From Posidonia oceanica (taxonomy: Eukaryota > Streptophyta > Magnoliopsida > Alismatales > Posidoniaceae), in contig JAZBRS010000074.1 of assembly GCA_037176725.1 (NCBI GenBank), positions 62,934,001 through 62,998,000 on the forward strand: a DNA stretch of 64,000 bases. The letters run 5' to 3'. Numbering within the stretch: the stretch's first letter is position 1; every line of letters begins with the position of its first letter. Below are positions 1-11,560 of the stretch, piece after piece. The position numbers and the translations under genes are program-made. The notes under the pieces were generated by a model. That model did no database searches, had not been told where the DNA came from, and worked only from the letters and a program-made list of their open reading frames with translations.

Positions 1-1427
1 GCCCTGTATCCTCATGCGAGGATCAGCCCTTGCGTGGCTTCGCTCCGTGCGGACGATGCTCACGCTTGCCCGCCTCCTTTCTTTTCCTGCTTGTCCTTGG
101 GCGAGGACAAGTCTTTTTCTTTTTCCGTTTCGCATGACTCTACTCCGTGCGGACGGAGTTCCGCTCGCTTGCTTCCTCGGGCGAGGACAAGCTTCTTTCT
201 TTTGCCCTTCTTGCTTGTTTCCTCAGGCGAGGACAAGCCTTTTTCCTTTTTGCGTGACTCCGCTCCGTGCGGACGGAGTCCCGCTTGCTTGCTTCCTCGG
301 GTGAGGATAAGCCTTTTTTCCTTTTTGCTTGTTTCCTCAGGCGAGGACAAGCCCTGCTTGGCTTTATGTGGACAAAGCCCCTGTCTGTTTCCTTGAGCGA
401 GGATCAGACCCGCTTGCTTCCTCGGGTGAGGACAAGCCTTGCGCAGCTCCGCGTGGATGGAGTTTCCCTGTTCCTCGGGCGAGGATCAGGCCCGCTTACT
501 TCTCGGCCAAGGACAAGCGTATGCGTGCCCTGCTTGCTTCCTCGGGCGAGGACAAGCTCTTCTCGGACTCCGTATGCTCGGAGTCCTACCCTGTATCCTC
601 GTGCGAGGATCAGCCCTTGCGTGGCTTCGCTCCGTGCGGACGATGCCCATGCTTGCCCTCCCCCTTTCTTTTCCTGCTTGTCCTCAGGTGAGGACAAGCC
701 TTTTTCCTTTCTTGCTTGCTTCCTCGGGCGAGGACAAGCCTTTTCTCATTTCGCGTGACTTCTCTCCGTGCGGACGGAGTCCCGTTCACTTGCTTCCTCA
801 GGCGAGGACAAGCCTCTTTCTTCTTTCCCTCCTACTTGTTTCCTCGGACGAGGACAAGCCTTTTTTCTTTTCTTGCTTGCTTCCTCGGGCAAGGACAAGC
901 TCTTCTCGGACCTTGTATGCTCAGAGTCCTGCCCTGTATCCTCATGCGAGGATTAGCCCTTGCGTGGCTTCGCTCCGTGCAGATGATGCCCACGCTTGCC
1001 CTCCCCCTTTCTTTTCTTGCTTATCCTCGGGCGAGGACAAGCCCTTTTCCTTTCTTGCTTGCTTCCTCGGGCGAGGACAAGCCATTTTTCGTTTCGTGTG
1101 ACTCCGCTCCGTGTAGACGGAGTCCCGCTCGCTTACTTCCTCGGGCGAGGACAAGCCTCTTTCTTCTTCCCCTCCTGCTTGCTTCCTCGGGCGAGGACAA
1201 GTCTTTTTTCTTTTCTTGCTTGCTTCCTCGGGCGAGGACAAGTCTTTTTTCTTTTCTTGCTTGCTTCCTCGGGCAAGGACAAGCTCTTCTCAGACACCAT
1301 GCTCGGAGTCCTGCCCTGTATCCTCGTGCGAGGATCAGCCCTTGCGTGGCCTCGCTCCGTGCGGATGATGCCCACGCTTGCCTGCCCCCTTTCCCTTTCT
1401 TGCTTGTTTCCTTGGGCGAGGACAAGC
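1..1427 (+). repeat. Hairpin-type tandem repeat array in the 3' non-coding region of E1
   Basis: Degenerate units of about 36-70 bp are built on CTTGCTTCCTCGGGCGAGGA and GACTCCG...CGGAGTC. Many units are inverted repeats: near 680 CTTGTCCTC and GAGGACAAG flank four bases, and near 563-592 GGACTCCG and CGGAGTCC flank a short loop. A higher-order segment beginning CCCTGTATCCTC recurs near 2, 590, 931 and 1313. Open frames read through the array in several phases on both strands (Arg/Thr/Ser/Leu-rich); they are translations of the repeat, not genes. The reverse complement of the same core forms the 68-bp array at 12035-12513. Confidence 0.85.
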
Positions 1428-1810
1428 TGCATCTGTTTCCCCTACGAGCTGGCAGCCCTAACTGCTCGGTCGACAGCCGTCCAATTATCTACCCCTTTCG
1501 CTTGTTGGGCTAGCAGCCCTAACTGCTCGGACAAGCCCATCAGTCTTGTCAAGCATTTCTTTTGTGAGCTCGGACTAACCCCCGAACTCACGCATTTGCA
1601 TTGCAGCTCTCTTTGCATCCCTTCAGCATCAGCACCGCATTCTTTTACTAACAGCATTGCATGGTAAATAGCTACATCGGCATGCATTGCATATGGATTA
1701 GCACGCATTGCATCAGCATCTGCATTCGCATCTACATCTGCATTGTGGCTCTGAGTCATGTTTTCTGGTGTATCCATCGGGTGAATGACTCGCACCTACA
1801 GTGATTTGTG
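1428..1810 (+). other. E1 3' spacer with GGCAGCCCTAACTGCTCGG units and GCAT-rich tract
   Basis: Two copies of a GCAGCCCTAACTGCTCGG unit lie at about 1450-1470 and 1511-1531; the reverse complement of this unit forms an array in E2 (11.8-12.03 kb). From about 1600 to 1760 short TGCATTGCAT/ATCTGCATT words dominate. No coding potential is seen. Confidence 0.6.
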
Positions 1811-1915
1811 CTCCTACCGGCGTCAGGTAGGGTGTCTTGTCTACCCTGAGTAGCGGTCTCGCTACGCTTGACCTCGCTCAGGGAGGGACATCTATAGACA
1901 CCCCATTCTGACAGC
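1811..1915 (+). promoter_or_regulatory. Polypurine tract and surrounding stem-loop, E1
   Basis: TCAGGGAGGGACATC (1878-1892) directly precedes the LTR and is the expected primer for plus-strand DNA synthesis. It sits in a possible fold: CCCTGAG (about 1845) pairs with CTCAGGG (about 1877-1883), and GGTGTCT (about 1828) pairs with AGACACC in the first bases of the LTR. The PPT assignment follows from position and composition; the fold is inferred from the sequence and recurs in E2 and E3. Confidence 0.7.
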
Positions 1916-2140
1916 CTAGAAGTTGGTTGTTTTCTTTCGCAGGCTCGTGTGGACTCTGGAATGGCATTCTTTTTCCTAACCCTTTTTCTAACCCATTTTC
2001 CAACCCAAACCTAAGCCTAAAACCTTATCCAAGCCTCCAAGCCTTAACCCAAGCTTTTTGCACATTTTCAAGCCTTCCTAAGCCCAAGCCCAAGCCCATT
2101 TGTAGCTTTTGCCAACTGAGCGTGTTGTACGCTGGAATAG

Positions 2141-4475
2141 GCAACGTCCAACGTTGGACGCGTCCCGTGCCAGTGTCCAACATTGGACGCGCCCTATGCT
2201 AGCGTCCAACGTTGGACGCCTCCTGCTCCAGTGTCCAACGGCTCGGTTACAGCAACGGCTGTTCTGCCCCTTCTAGCTCACCAGTTGTCCAATCCACTGC
2301 CTCCCCGCACTTACTACTGGTCCTCTCTTGCCCTCCAGCTCATCCACTATCTTCCAAGAATGAGTTACTATCTTTGGAACCAATCATTTCGATTTCAGCC
2401 CAAAATCCGCTCTCTTCGCCCTCACAACCTTCAGCCGCCCGTGTCAGCCACCGCTGTGGCTCTGCCGGCCATTTGACACACCTCTGCCAAGCTCCTGACA
2501 TTCCTCGAGCCTCCCACACACCTAGAAACCTCTGACACCACCTGCAACCACCTACAATTCGCCTGCCAAAGCCGCAGTTCGCACATGAACCCATGCATTC
2601 CAGCAACAAAACACCCTCCTTTGAGCCGTTCCAGCATTCACCACAAAGAGCCAAGAGGGAATTCGTCGACTCCAGATCATAGAGTGATCATCCACCTCCA
2701 TCCTCGACCCTTCGCCGACCCTTCTGGTGCTTCCAGCTGCCCGCGCGAGCTCGCCGGAGTTGGCTCTGCCGCAACGTCTGCGGCACCCGCATCGAAGGTG
2801 GAGTCACCGTTCCAGGCCGCAAGAAGGTTAGTTTTCTTTCCTTTAGGCCCATGCATGCTAGTGTGAACGTATTCCTTTGCTTTCCATGCATCCTAGCACA
2901 GCACACACCCCTCCATCGCTTGATTTTCCGACGATAAGGAGGAAGAGGTGGGTGGAGCAATCCACCTGCCTAATTTCGGCACCAAGCATACCACTATGCT
3001 TGTTATCGAACACCTTTGCTTGTTAGCTAGTTTAGTTGAAGTTTACAATCGATTTGGCTGCCTCACTTAACTGAAGCGAAGTTCAGTGTGTTGGATGCGC
3101 CATCTGGTGCATCCAACGTTGGACGTGGCATAGGCCAGCGTCCAACACCCTGTTTTGCTTTGCTCTTGTTCTCATGCCTTCCATGCTTTGCTATTGTTTG
3201 ATTTTCTGTGAATCCATGCAGCATGCCTCCTTTACTCGTTTTCAGATGTTATACCATGCCTACTTCTCTACTTTGATCCATGCCTAATTTTTCTTGCATG
3301 CTTTGAATCTGTTTGCTTCCTGCCTGCGTTGGACGCTTGGGTGAGCCGCGTCCAATGTTGGACGTTGGTTCATCTAGCGTCCAACACCTCTGCTAGTTGT
3401 AACTTGCTGCCATGCTTGTACCATGCCTATTTTTGATATCTATGCATGTTCTGTATTTGCCTAGTAATGCCTGGCCTCTATGGCAACCATGCTTAGGATT
3501 GTTAGTCTCCTTTTAAATTGCATGTTATTTCTTTTAGTCTTTTTATCTTTCATTCCCATGCATGTTCTTCCTTTCTTGCTTTCCTTGACTTAGATGCTTG
3601 CTATACATGTTTCTTTTGCTCTGGTATGCCATCAGTATGTTTGCATGCATATAGGTGGGGTTTAGAGCTCAGCTCCCCCTTAGCACAGGTAAGTTTGCAT
3701 GTTGTGGTCGTTGGATGCCAGAGGCTTCAGCGTCCAACGTTGGACGCTACTGTCTCCAACGTCTAATGATCCAGCCCCTCTGTTTGCTTTTTTTTTTATG
3801 CTTGCATAATGCTTTGATCTTGCTTGTTTACATGACTTCAGTGTTTACCATGCATGCCTAGCTTCCTTTGCAACTGTTCCATGCCTTCTTTAGCTCATTT
3901 GCCATGTTCCATGCAAGTTTTTGTGTGTTTGTGCCTCCCAAGGTGTTGTACGTTGCTGGAGCAGGCGTCCAACATTGGACGCCGGCCTAGCTTGCGTCCA
4001 ATGTTCTGGTTGTGCCTCTGGCCTGTCACATGCTACAGGTAAGGTTTTTTTTTTGGTTTCTTATGCCTCCCATGCTTGTATGTTCAGTCTATGTTTGTCC
4101 CCAGTGGCCCAAATGCATGTTCCCATTTTTTATTTGTCTTTTGTATGTTCTTTTCTTTTTTCTCTCTGACCTGTGTTAGACGCCTGTCACTCTGGCGTCT
4201 AACGTTGGACGCCATGTTCAGGGGCGTCCAACACCCTGCTTGCTCTGATCTTTGATCCTAGCTTGCCCCTTGCTCTGGTTCCTCTTCTAATATTCTATCA
4301 GGATAGTCTTGCATACCTTGCACCTGTTTAGCTACATTTTTGCATATGTACTGCATTCATATAGTTAGAATGCATTGTTTTCTAGAAACTTGCATGCTAT
4401 CTGCCTCCAGCAGTCGTTGGACGCTAGCAATGGTAGCATCCAGCGTTGGACACTGCTGTTGCCAGCGTCCAACGC
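2141..4475 (+). repeat. Dispersed clusters of the palindrome GCGTCCAACGTTGGACGC in LTR-1
   Basis: Seven clusters of full or half palindromes occur at about 2141-2240, 3110-3150, 3325-3390, 3710-3770, 3960-4005, 4165-4235 and 4410-4475. The perfect 18-bp form is present at 2202-2219 and other copies differ by one or two bases. Clusters are usually pairs or triplets separated by 10-25 bases. No function is known to me. Confidence 0.75.
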
Positions 4476-4617
4476 TTGCAGCTGGCTCGACTTGGTTTTG
4501 AAATGCTGATTTTGCTTGGTTCGCCGTTTTCTGCGTTTTATGGCTTCTAACACTTATTGCAACCCCTATGCATGCTGCCTAACCCTTGTTTTGGATTTGC
4601 ACCCCGCTTTCACCTTG

Positions 4618-4790
4618 CTTTCCGCATCTTGCATCATTTTCCGCTCGTTTGCCTCGCTTTCCGCATCTTGCATCATTTTCCACTTGTTTGCCTTACTTTC
4701 CGCATCTTGCATCGTTTTCCGCTCCTTTACCTCGTTTTCCGCATCTTGCATCGTTTTCCATGCCTCACATTGTTTTCCGCATTTTGCACC
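4618..4790 (+). repeat. 39-bp minisatellite in LTR-1
   Basis: CCGCATCTTGCATC recurs at 4622, 4661, 4700 and 4739, an exact 39-bp period, followed by decayed copies. A 30-bp minisatellite with TTTTGCGTGCC words occupies the same relative place in the longer LTRs. Frames that stay open through it are repeat artefacts. Confidence 0.8.
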
Positions 4791-5447
4791 ATTTTCTGCA
4801 CCTGCTTTGCTTTATCACTTGCATGTCGTTTGCATTGCTTGGCTTTCCCCGCAGTTTTGCTTTATCGCCTGCATTTGCATTTAGGGCTATGATGCTTACT
4901 GCCTAGGAGTTCTCACAAACCAGGGTTCGCCCAGTTCGGAACGCTAGTAGTGTTGCTGAGCACATAGATAGCACGTTTATTTCCCATGCATAGCAGGTAG
5001 GCATTCATTGCATTTAGGCATTAGGCTAGTATTTCGCTGCATTAGCACGAGATTGCCTAAGAAAGACTGACTCTCGGACGTATCGAGGGTGCCTAACACC
5101 TTCCCCGTGCGTAACAGGAGTCCTTGCCCTTTCTCTTGGCTCGCATCGACTTTTCCTTTATCCTAGGCATGAGTCATAGCATAGCTTAGCATTGCATGCC
5201 TTTGCCCCCTCTTTGCATCCGGTTTTGCATGTCTTTTCATGCTTTACCCCCGATTTTCCCTGTCTTCCAATTCAATAGACCTGGTGGCGACTCTGATTTT
5301 GTCTTATCATTTCTTTTCTTTTCTTTTGCCAGCGTTTCCGAGTCGAGTCTCTTCCCTCGGATCCTGCCGCATATAGTGACCCTAATGTCGATCTGCGCAC
5401 GAGAGCTTTGGCATCGTACATGGATTTGATATTTCAGGATTACTACA

Positions 5448-8151
5448 ACTACAGGGACCTAAATAAGGAGAGTCCCAAGGGCGATTTCCCTTTGCCACAC
5501 ATTGATGTCCTAGTCGACAACACTGCAGGGCACAAAATACTCTCTTTTATGGACGGCTTCTCCAGCTATAACCAGATCAGAATGGTAGAGGAAGACATGG
5601 AAAAGACATCCTTTATCACCCCCTAGGGAGTCTTCTACGATCGAGTTATGCCGTTTGGGCTTAAGAACACTGGCGTGACCTATCAGAGGGCCATGACTGC
5701 ACTGTTCCATGACCTCATGCACCAAGAAGTTGAGGTCTATGTGGATGACATGATTGCCAAGTCTAGAGAGCTTGAGGATCACCTTGCCTGCCTCAAGAAG
5801 CTCTTTGATCACCTAAGGAAGTACAAGCTCCGCCTCAACCCCAACAAGTGCATATCTGGCGTATCATCCAAGAAGCTCCTGGGGTACATTATCAGCCAAA
5901 GGCGAATTGAGGTAGACCCGAGCAAGGCGAGAGCCATAGTGGAGATGCCACCCCCCAGGATTGAGAAGGAGGTCCAAGGCCTGTTGGGGCGCTTATAGTA
6001 CATCAGTCGGTTCATTGTGCAGCTCACGCCCATCTGTGAACCGATATTCAAGCTCCTGAGGAAGAATGCACAGATCAACTGGAGCGAGGAGTGCCAAGCC
6101 GCATTTGACAAGATCAAGCAGCTCCTGATTAAGCCTCCTGTTTTGGTTCCTCCCATGCCAGGGAGACCTCTGATTCTCTACCTTTCTACCATGCAGCATT
6201 CCATGGGCGTAGTCTTGCGCCAACATGATGAATCGAGTAGAAAGGAGCGTGCCATCTATTACCTGAGCAAGAAATTCAATGATTGCAAAGCCAGGTATGG
6301 CACTATAGAGAAGACTTGCCTATCTCTTGTCTGGGCCGCATAGAAGCTAAGGCACTACATGATCGCGTACCCAATTCAGTTCCTATGTAGGCATGACCCT
6401 ATCAAGTTCCTCTTCCAAAAGCCGGCTATGGTAGGCAAATGTGTCAAGTGGCAAGTGTTACTATCTCAGTATGACATCACATTCGTCACGCAGAAATCCA
6501 TGAAAGGGCAGGCCATGACAGATCATCTAGCTAACTTCCCACTGCCCGAATACCAGCTGCTGCGGACACAAGTCCCTGATGAAGACATCCTGTTCACCAT
6601 GGAGGATTCCGAGCAGAAGGATCCTGAAGACAAACTACAATGGCATCTATACTTTGATGGCACAGTCAATAGGAGAGCCAGAGGCATTGTCGCTGTCCTA
6701 GCAATGCCATAAGGAGAGCTAATCCTGTTTGCAAGGAAGATGACATTCCCTTGCACCAATAACGAGGCAAAGTACGAGGCCTGCATTCTGGGATTGAAAG
6801 TCGCACTCGAGCACGAGGTGCGGAAGCTGCATGTGCACAGTGATGCCATGCTGGTCATCTCCCATGTTAATGGTGACTGGAAGACCAAGGATCCCAAGTT
6901 GGTGCCTTACCATGAGTACCTACTGAAGCTAATAGAAGAATTTGAATGCATCTGCTTCACATACATGAACAGAGCCAGGAACGCCTATGTAGATGCTCTG
7001 GAAACCTTAGCATCTTGGCTCTCTATACCCGAGGATCGTGTAGTGGACGTATCAGTCACCCATGTAGAACAGCCTGCACACTGCATGAGCATCGAGGAAG
7101 CGGATCCAACAGAGGAACTGCCTTGGTACCATGACATTAAGGTCTTCCTGGAGTCTGGCAGCCTTCCACCTGGCGCCCTAGCAACAGATAGAAAGACTTT
7201 GGCACGTCTGGCGTCGAAGTATGCACTAGGAGCAAGGCATCTCTACAAAAGATCATACAACTAGATGCTCCTACGCTGTGTAGGCAAGAAAGAGGCCGAC
7301 ACACTGATGCTCCATGTCCACGTAGGGACCTGCGGCCCTTACATGAACGGTGTGCTACTGGCCAAGAAGATCATGCTTCAAGCTATTTCTGGTCAACTAT
7401 GGAGGCAGATTGCTGCCAATTTGTGTGCAGATGCCACAACTGTCAGATCCGTGGGAATTTTATTCATGCTCCCTCACAGTAGCTCCATAGCATATCGTCG
7501 CCATGGCCTTTCTCCACTTGGGGAATTGACGTCATTGGCGCTATACATTCAACATCCTCCAACGGTCATCGCTTTATCCTTGTAGCGATCGACTATTTTA
7601 CCAAGTGGGTGGAAGCAGCCTCCTACATGACAGTCACCACCGCGGCTACAGAGAAGTTCATCAGAAACAACATTATAGCCCGGTATGGGGTCCCGCACGC
7701 GCTCATCTCTGACAATGGATCAAACTTTATAGCCAAGAGGATCGAAGACTACCTGCAGAGCTTCATGATCAGACATCACCGATCCTATCCTTATCGGCCG
7801 CTGATGAATGGTGTAGTAGAGTATGCCAATAAAAACCTTGTTAAGATCTTGAAAAAGATGGTAGAGACTCACAAGGACTGGCATGACAAGCTTCCTAATG
7901 CACTCTGGGCATACAGGACATCAGTCCGGACGTCGACAGGAGCAACCCCGTACTCACTAGTGTACGGCATGGAGGCGGTACTGCCTATTGAAGTAGAGAT
8001 CCCGTCACTGTGGATCCTAAGAGAAGCTGAGCTGGAGGAAGCAGAATGGGTCAAAGACCGCTGCATCCAACTGAACCTGGTTGATGAACATAGGCTGCAA
8101 GCCATGCATCATGCTCAGTGTTACCAGAAGCGATCAGCCAGAGCATACCTG
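5448..8151 (+). pseudogene. pol: E0: decayed Ty3/gypsy pol fragment (RT-RNase H-integrase)
   Basis: This is the oldest layer visible. It begins inside RT at YRDLNK and runs through PFGLKN, the catalytic YVDD (about 5740), the RNase H signatures YFDG (about 6652) and NNEAKYEAC (about 6760), the integrase zinc region (VHVGTCGP...CRCHNCQ) and the DDE core with GIDVIG, SDNGSNF and the Glu in VVEYANK. In-frame stops at 5624, 5996, 6341, 6710 and 7262 look like CAG or CAA to TAG/TAA or TGG to TAG. A one-base loss near 7380 shifts the frame, and another stop follows it near 7480. The fragment is cut on both sides, by E1 at 5447/5448 and by the E2 LTR at 8151/8152 in the integrase C-terminus. Gag, protease and the start of RT should lie left of the window; the integrase tail right of it. 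Confidence 0.85.
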
Positions 8152-11058
8152 TGACTGTCCCTTTCGACGTACGACTCGGGGGCTGCTGCCAAAGCTCACA
8201 GACGCCCGACAATAGAGAATGAGAGCCACAGCTAATGGTGTATCCAAGGAAAGTTCGACTAGAGGAAGAAAACACCAATAAAATGATAAGTGACGATAAA
8301 AAGAGAAAAAAGAATGAGATCAAGTCTGATTTCCCCGACGGAGTGGCCATTCTCATGTGACCGTCTCTCGTATACGACATGGGGCCGCTACCAAAGCTCG
8401 CAGACACCTGATCGAAGAGAAAGAGGGCTGCAATTAATGGTGTATCTGAGGAGAATTCGACTCGATAAAGAGAATAAAAACACCAATAACCGGTGAAATC
8501 AGTGAATAAGATAAACAACAAAAAAAAGGGGAGTCGCCACCTAGTCTAATTGAGAAAAGCCGGAAGACAAGGAAAATCGGATGTAAACTAATAAAGCGAA
8601 AGAAAACCAAAATGGATCCATGCAAAACGGATGCGACACTGGGTCATTGCGGTCCAGAGATGGGTAAGGATTCCTGTTACATGCGGGGAAGGTATTAGGC
8701 ACCCCCGATACACCTGAGGAGCGGCCTTTTCTAACGTCATTCCGCTCATAGTGTGGCTCAATGTAGGCCGAAGGCCAATTAATATATGCTCTAGTAAAAG
8801 GAAACATGCCATGATAATGCAAGAAGGCGAAAGGAAAAGCCTCAAATGAACATGCATATAGGTTAAAAGAAACCAAGGAAAGTAGCTACATAAAGCTGAG
8901 AGGTAAACATGCATAAGGGAAACAAGTGCAAGAGGATAGGATTCAGATAAACACTCACACATGCTAAAAGAAATCAGGCAAACAAACAATATAATGTTGG
9001 AAAGTAACATACATAATAGAAGGCAAATGTAAGGCATATAAGGCTTAAATAAACATTGCCTAACAATAAAAGGAAACAGAGAAGCAACTAAAGGATACTT
9101 GAATGTAAACATGCATGAGGGGTAGTCAAAACAAGAGTAAAAGGCTCTGTCCACATCTGTAGAGGCTATTGTTAAATACGAGAGAGGCCTACGTGGGAAC
9201 AGTCTGCTTGTCCAGTGGAAAGTCATGGCCAAATGGGAGGCTCTCCTCAATTCAATTCGGTATAGGACCGGTTGAATGATGAGGAGGGGGTGTCCCGGAA
9301 CAATATTATGCAATAACATCAAAGAAACAGGCATAAACAAAGGCCGGAAAGGGGCTGGGAACTTTGCCCGATATCATAGTCAAACACACGGGGGGTCCAC
9401 GCGGGACCTCGACGTGGGACCGGTCGGTTCGAACAAAGAAGCTTCATCGCTAAATTCGGGGCCCAACAGCCAATAGAACACAGAGAAATCAAATGGATGA
9501 TGAAGAGGGGATGCCCGACAGCAATAATATGCTAAACTATAAAAGAAACAGATGCAAATAAGGGTCGGAAAGGGGCTGGGCACTCAGCCTGATGTCACAG
9601 TCAAACACGTGGGAGGTCCACGCGGGACCTCGGCGCGGGACTGGCCATTCAGACAGAGGACCTTCATCGCCAGATTCCGGGCCCGATGCTTGATGAAATG
9701 CGATGAAAGCGGTCAAGGAAGTGAGGTGGTGTACCAGGCTACCCAACCAGGGTGCAGATGCAGAGTGGCGCTGCCTGAATCACCGCCCCCACCTCGGAAG
9801 TATTGCGCCGACAACCTCGCATCTCCACCGGCCATAGAGGCAGCTTGGAGGGTGCGGTCGGCCGTGGGCGCACTGAAGAGGCTAAAGGCGAATGTGGGGG
9901 ACCTTCTCGGAGACTCAGAGCAGTAAGACGAGGCGGCTACGTGCGCGACGACGCGAGGCCGTGCGCGAGCCGTCTGCCCTCCACAAGAGGCAGCAGAAGA
10001 GAAATGAAAATAGGCCATGCGGCTAGAAAGAAATGTGGATAACACTTAGGAAATAAACACACAACAACCGAAAGCTATTCTGAGTTAACTAGGGGATGAA
10101 CGCTTGCTTGAGGCACACTGTAGAGGATGTCTTCTCCGGCGACAGCGTTGCTGCAGAGGTGCGGCTGGACGGAGACTGCGGGGCTCAGGGATGCTTGGGG
10201 AAATTCACACTCTCTCTCACGGGCTCAAGGGAAGGCTCTGGTGGTGGTGGAACTCAGGTGGCTGCCTCGACAACGAAGAGGTTCGCCGGAGATGGGTTCT
10301 CAATCCCAGGATGCTGGAATTGAGGGGGCTCGGGAGTCTGGAAGTTTTGGGAGTTCAGGTGGATGCCAAGGGAACTCAGAGAAGCCAAGAGAAGCTGGGG
10401 GGCTGCTCGACCGGCCGGGAACACTATTTTATAAGCGAAGGAAAACGGTGTAAACTGTTGGTGCAGATCTAGATTCAAATCAGGTGGATGAGATATCGGT
10501 TGAAGATCGACGGGTGGAATCAGTTGGGATGGAGGGCTGGATGATCCAGGTGTCCAGAGGCACAAGCTCAGATCGACGGGAGCCAATGGCGAGCGAGGAA
10601 AAGGTGGGCCAAGGTGATTGGTCTGCCTGATTTTTGCTACTGACACAGGACAAAATGCGGGAGCTCCACGCTGGAGCTCGGCGTGAGTGTCGGTCTGTCA
10701 GTTTTGCTACTGACACAGGACAAAACGTGGGAGCTCCACGCGGGAGCTCTACACGAGTGTCAAACTGTCAGTTTTTGCCACTGAGGCAGGACACAATGCG
10801 GGAGCTCTACGCGAGAGCAATCTTGTCAGTTTGGCTGCCTCACCCTTCGAGCCTGTTTCTCTAGTTCGTGGGCCATCCAGGGCTATGATTTTGAGGTATT
10901 TGTGGTGTTGGATGTATTGGGATGTGATTGGTGGGATTTTGGTGGGTCTGGGTTTGGGGTCTAGGTTTGGGGTTTCAAGGAAAGGTCAGGGCCGCCTCAT
11001 CCGCGTGCGCTTTTGGAGCAAACAACCATTGCCTGACTTCCAGATTTGGGTGTCTACA
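8152..11058 (-). repeat. LTR-2 (3' LTR of E2), 2.9 kb
   Basis: On the minus strand it begins TGTAGACACCC (at 11058) and ends GACAGTCA (at 8152), giving TG...CA termini. It holds the conserved block with GGTGCCTAATACC (8663-8719), a TGGCGACTC copy (8531-8539), a GC-rich stretch (9.7-10.4 kb) and repeats of CGCGGGAGCTC. The last 200 bp are duplicated: the segments with CCAAAGCTC at 8189 and 8391 are about 202 bp apart, so a second TG-type end exists near 8358. Small open frames in the GC-rich part have no recognisable domain. Confidence 0.8.
10636..10830 (-). repeat. Triplicated CGGGAGCTC(C/T)ACGCG repeat in LTR-2
   Basis: Three copies of about 70 bp each carry TTTGC(T/C)ACTGA..CAGGACA followed by TGCGGGAGCTC and GTCAGTTT. 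The related word ACGCGGGACCTCGACG occurs at about 9400 and 9620 in the same LTR, and again at 17980-18043, 19866-19900 and 20033-20067 in the E2 internal region, beside the antisense genes. Confidence 0.7.
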
Positions 11059-11140
11059 GATGCCCCTCCCTAAGCTAGGTCAAGGGAACGAAGGCCATTG
11101 CTCAGGATTGACAAAGACACCCCGCCTGAAGTCGGTGGGA
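11043..11140 (-). promoter_or_regulatory. Polypurine tract and stem-loop, E2
   Basis: The minus strand reads TTAGGGAGGGGCATC (11073-11059) immediately before the LTR. GGGTGTCT in the LTR start can pair with AGACACCC at about 11116-11123, and CCTAAGC/TGCTCAGG arms lie inside, the same layout as in E1 and E3. Confidence 0.65.
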
Positions 11141-11560
11141 GAAATGTTGCTGTCAGCATAAGTCACTTATTCAGCGAATGCATCGAAAAAGTCGTGACTT
11201 GTTGCCGCAATGCAAATGTGAATGCCAATGCAAATGCAAATGCCAATGCAAAATGCAAAAGTTAGGATGCAAAGTTAGTGTTAGTCTTGAGATGCTGATG
11301 GTATGCTGGCACGTGTTGAGCGGTGTACGGCTCAGACGCGGGGTGCCGTTCGCCAAGCTTTGCTCTAACTGAGGGTGATGCAGATGCTGTGCGTCGAGCG
11401 GTGTACGGCTCAGACGCGGGGTGCCACTTGCCGAGGATTGCTCTAAGCGAGGGTGATGCAGTGTATGCAAATGATGCAATGCGTGATGAGTTGATGGACT
11501 CATCACCGGATAGTTTGGGTTATCGGCCCAAGGGGAAAGAGCGATGACCTAGGACAACCG
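11141..11560 (-). other. E2 3' non-coding region: GCAAATGC tract and 78-bp duplication
   Basis: A block beginning ACTTATTCAGCG and including GTTGCCGCAATGCAAATG is shared with E3 (29.79-29.85 kb). Words of GCAAATGCCAAT follow at 11.21-11.25 kb. From 11318 to 11473 a unit starting GAGCGGTGTACGG is present twice with a 78-bp period. No gene is seen. Confidence 0.65.

Larger units (their letters stand above)
1..5447 (+). mobile_element. E1: 3' end of a Tat-type Ty3/gypsy element
   Basis: Only the 3' part is in the window: tandem repeats, a polypurine tract ending at 1892, and a complete 3' LTR (1893-5447). The body with gag-pol lies to the left. The LTR ends precisely at 5447 in ...TTACTACA, the same terminus as the LTR at 49554-55486. 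The next base is in the middle of a reverse transcriptase codon series, so E1 is read as inserted into the older pol fragment 5448-8151. The predicted 5-bp target duplication is ACTAC (5448-5452), whose second copy should sit left of the E1 5' LTR. The repeats match those of E2 in opposite orientation, so E1 and E2 belong to one subfamily with shorter LTRs. Confidence 0.8.
1893..5447 (+). repeat. LTR-1 (3' LTR of E1), about 3.55 kb
   Basis: It starts TATAGACACCCC, a decayed form of TGTAGACACCC seen in LTR-2, and ends TTACTACA. Inside, in order: a region with clustered GTCCAACGTTGGAC palindromes (2.14-4.48 kb), a 39-bp minisatellite (4.62-4.79 kb), a conserved block GGTGCCTAACACCTTCCCC (5089-5107), and a copy of TGGCGACTCTG (5285-5295) that resembles the primer binding site. 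It is shorter than the 5.8-5.9 kb LTRs of E3, E4 and the solo LTR. Short open frames inside it look non-coding. Confidence 0.8.

Noticed and set aside
1..1513. Arg/Ser/Leu-rich proteins on both strands, up to 277 codons
   Set aside because: They are translations of the tandem repeat in several frames at once, with no domain and no start or promoter context.
1893..8151. A non-autonomous element with LTR joined directly to RT (PBS, gag and protease deleted)
   Set aside because: The joint is exactly at the LTR terminus, the LTR is preceded by a PPT and 3' repeats, and the same occurs at 23884. Insertion of one element into another explains both without special deletions.
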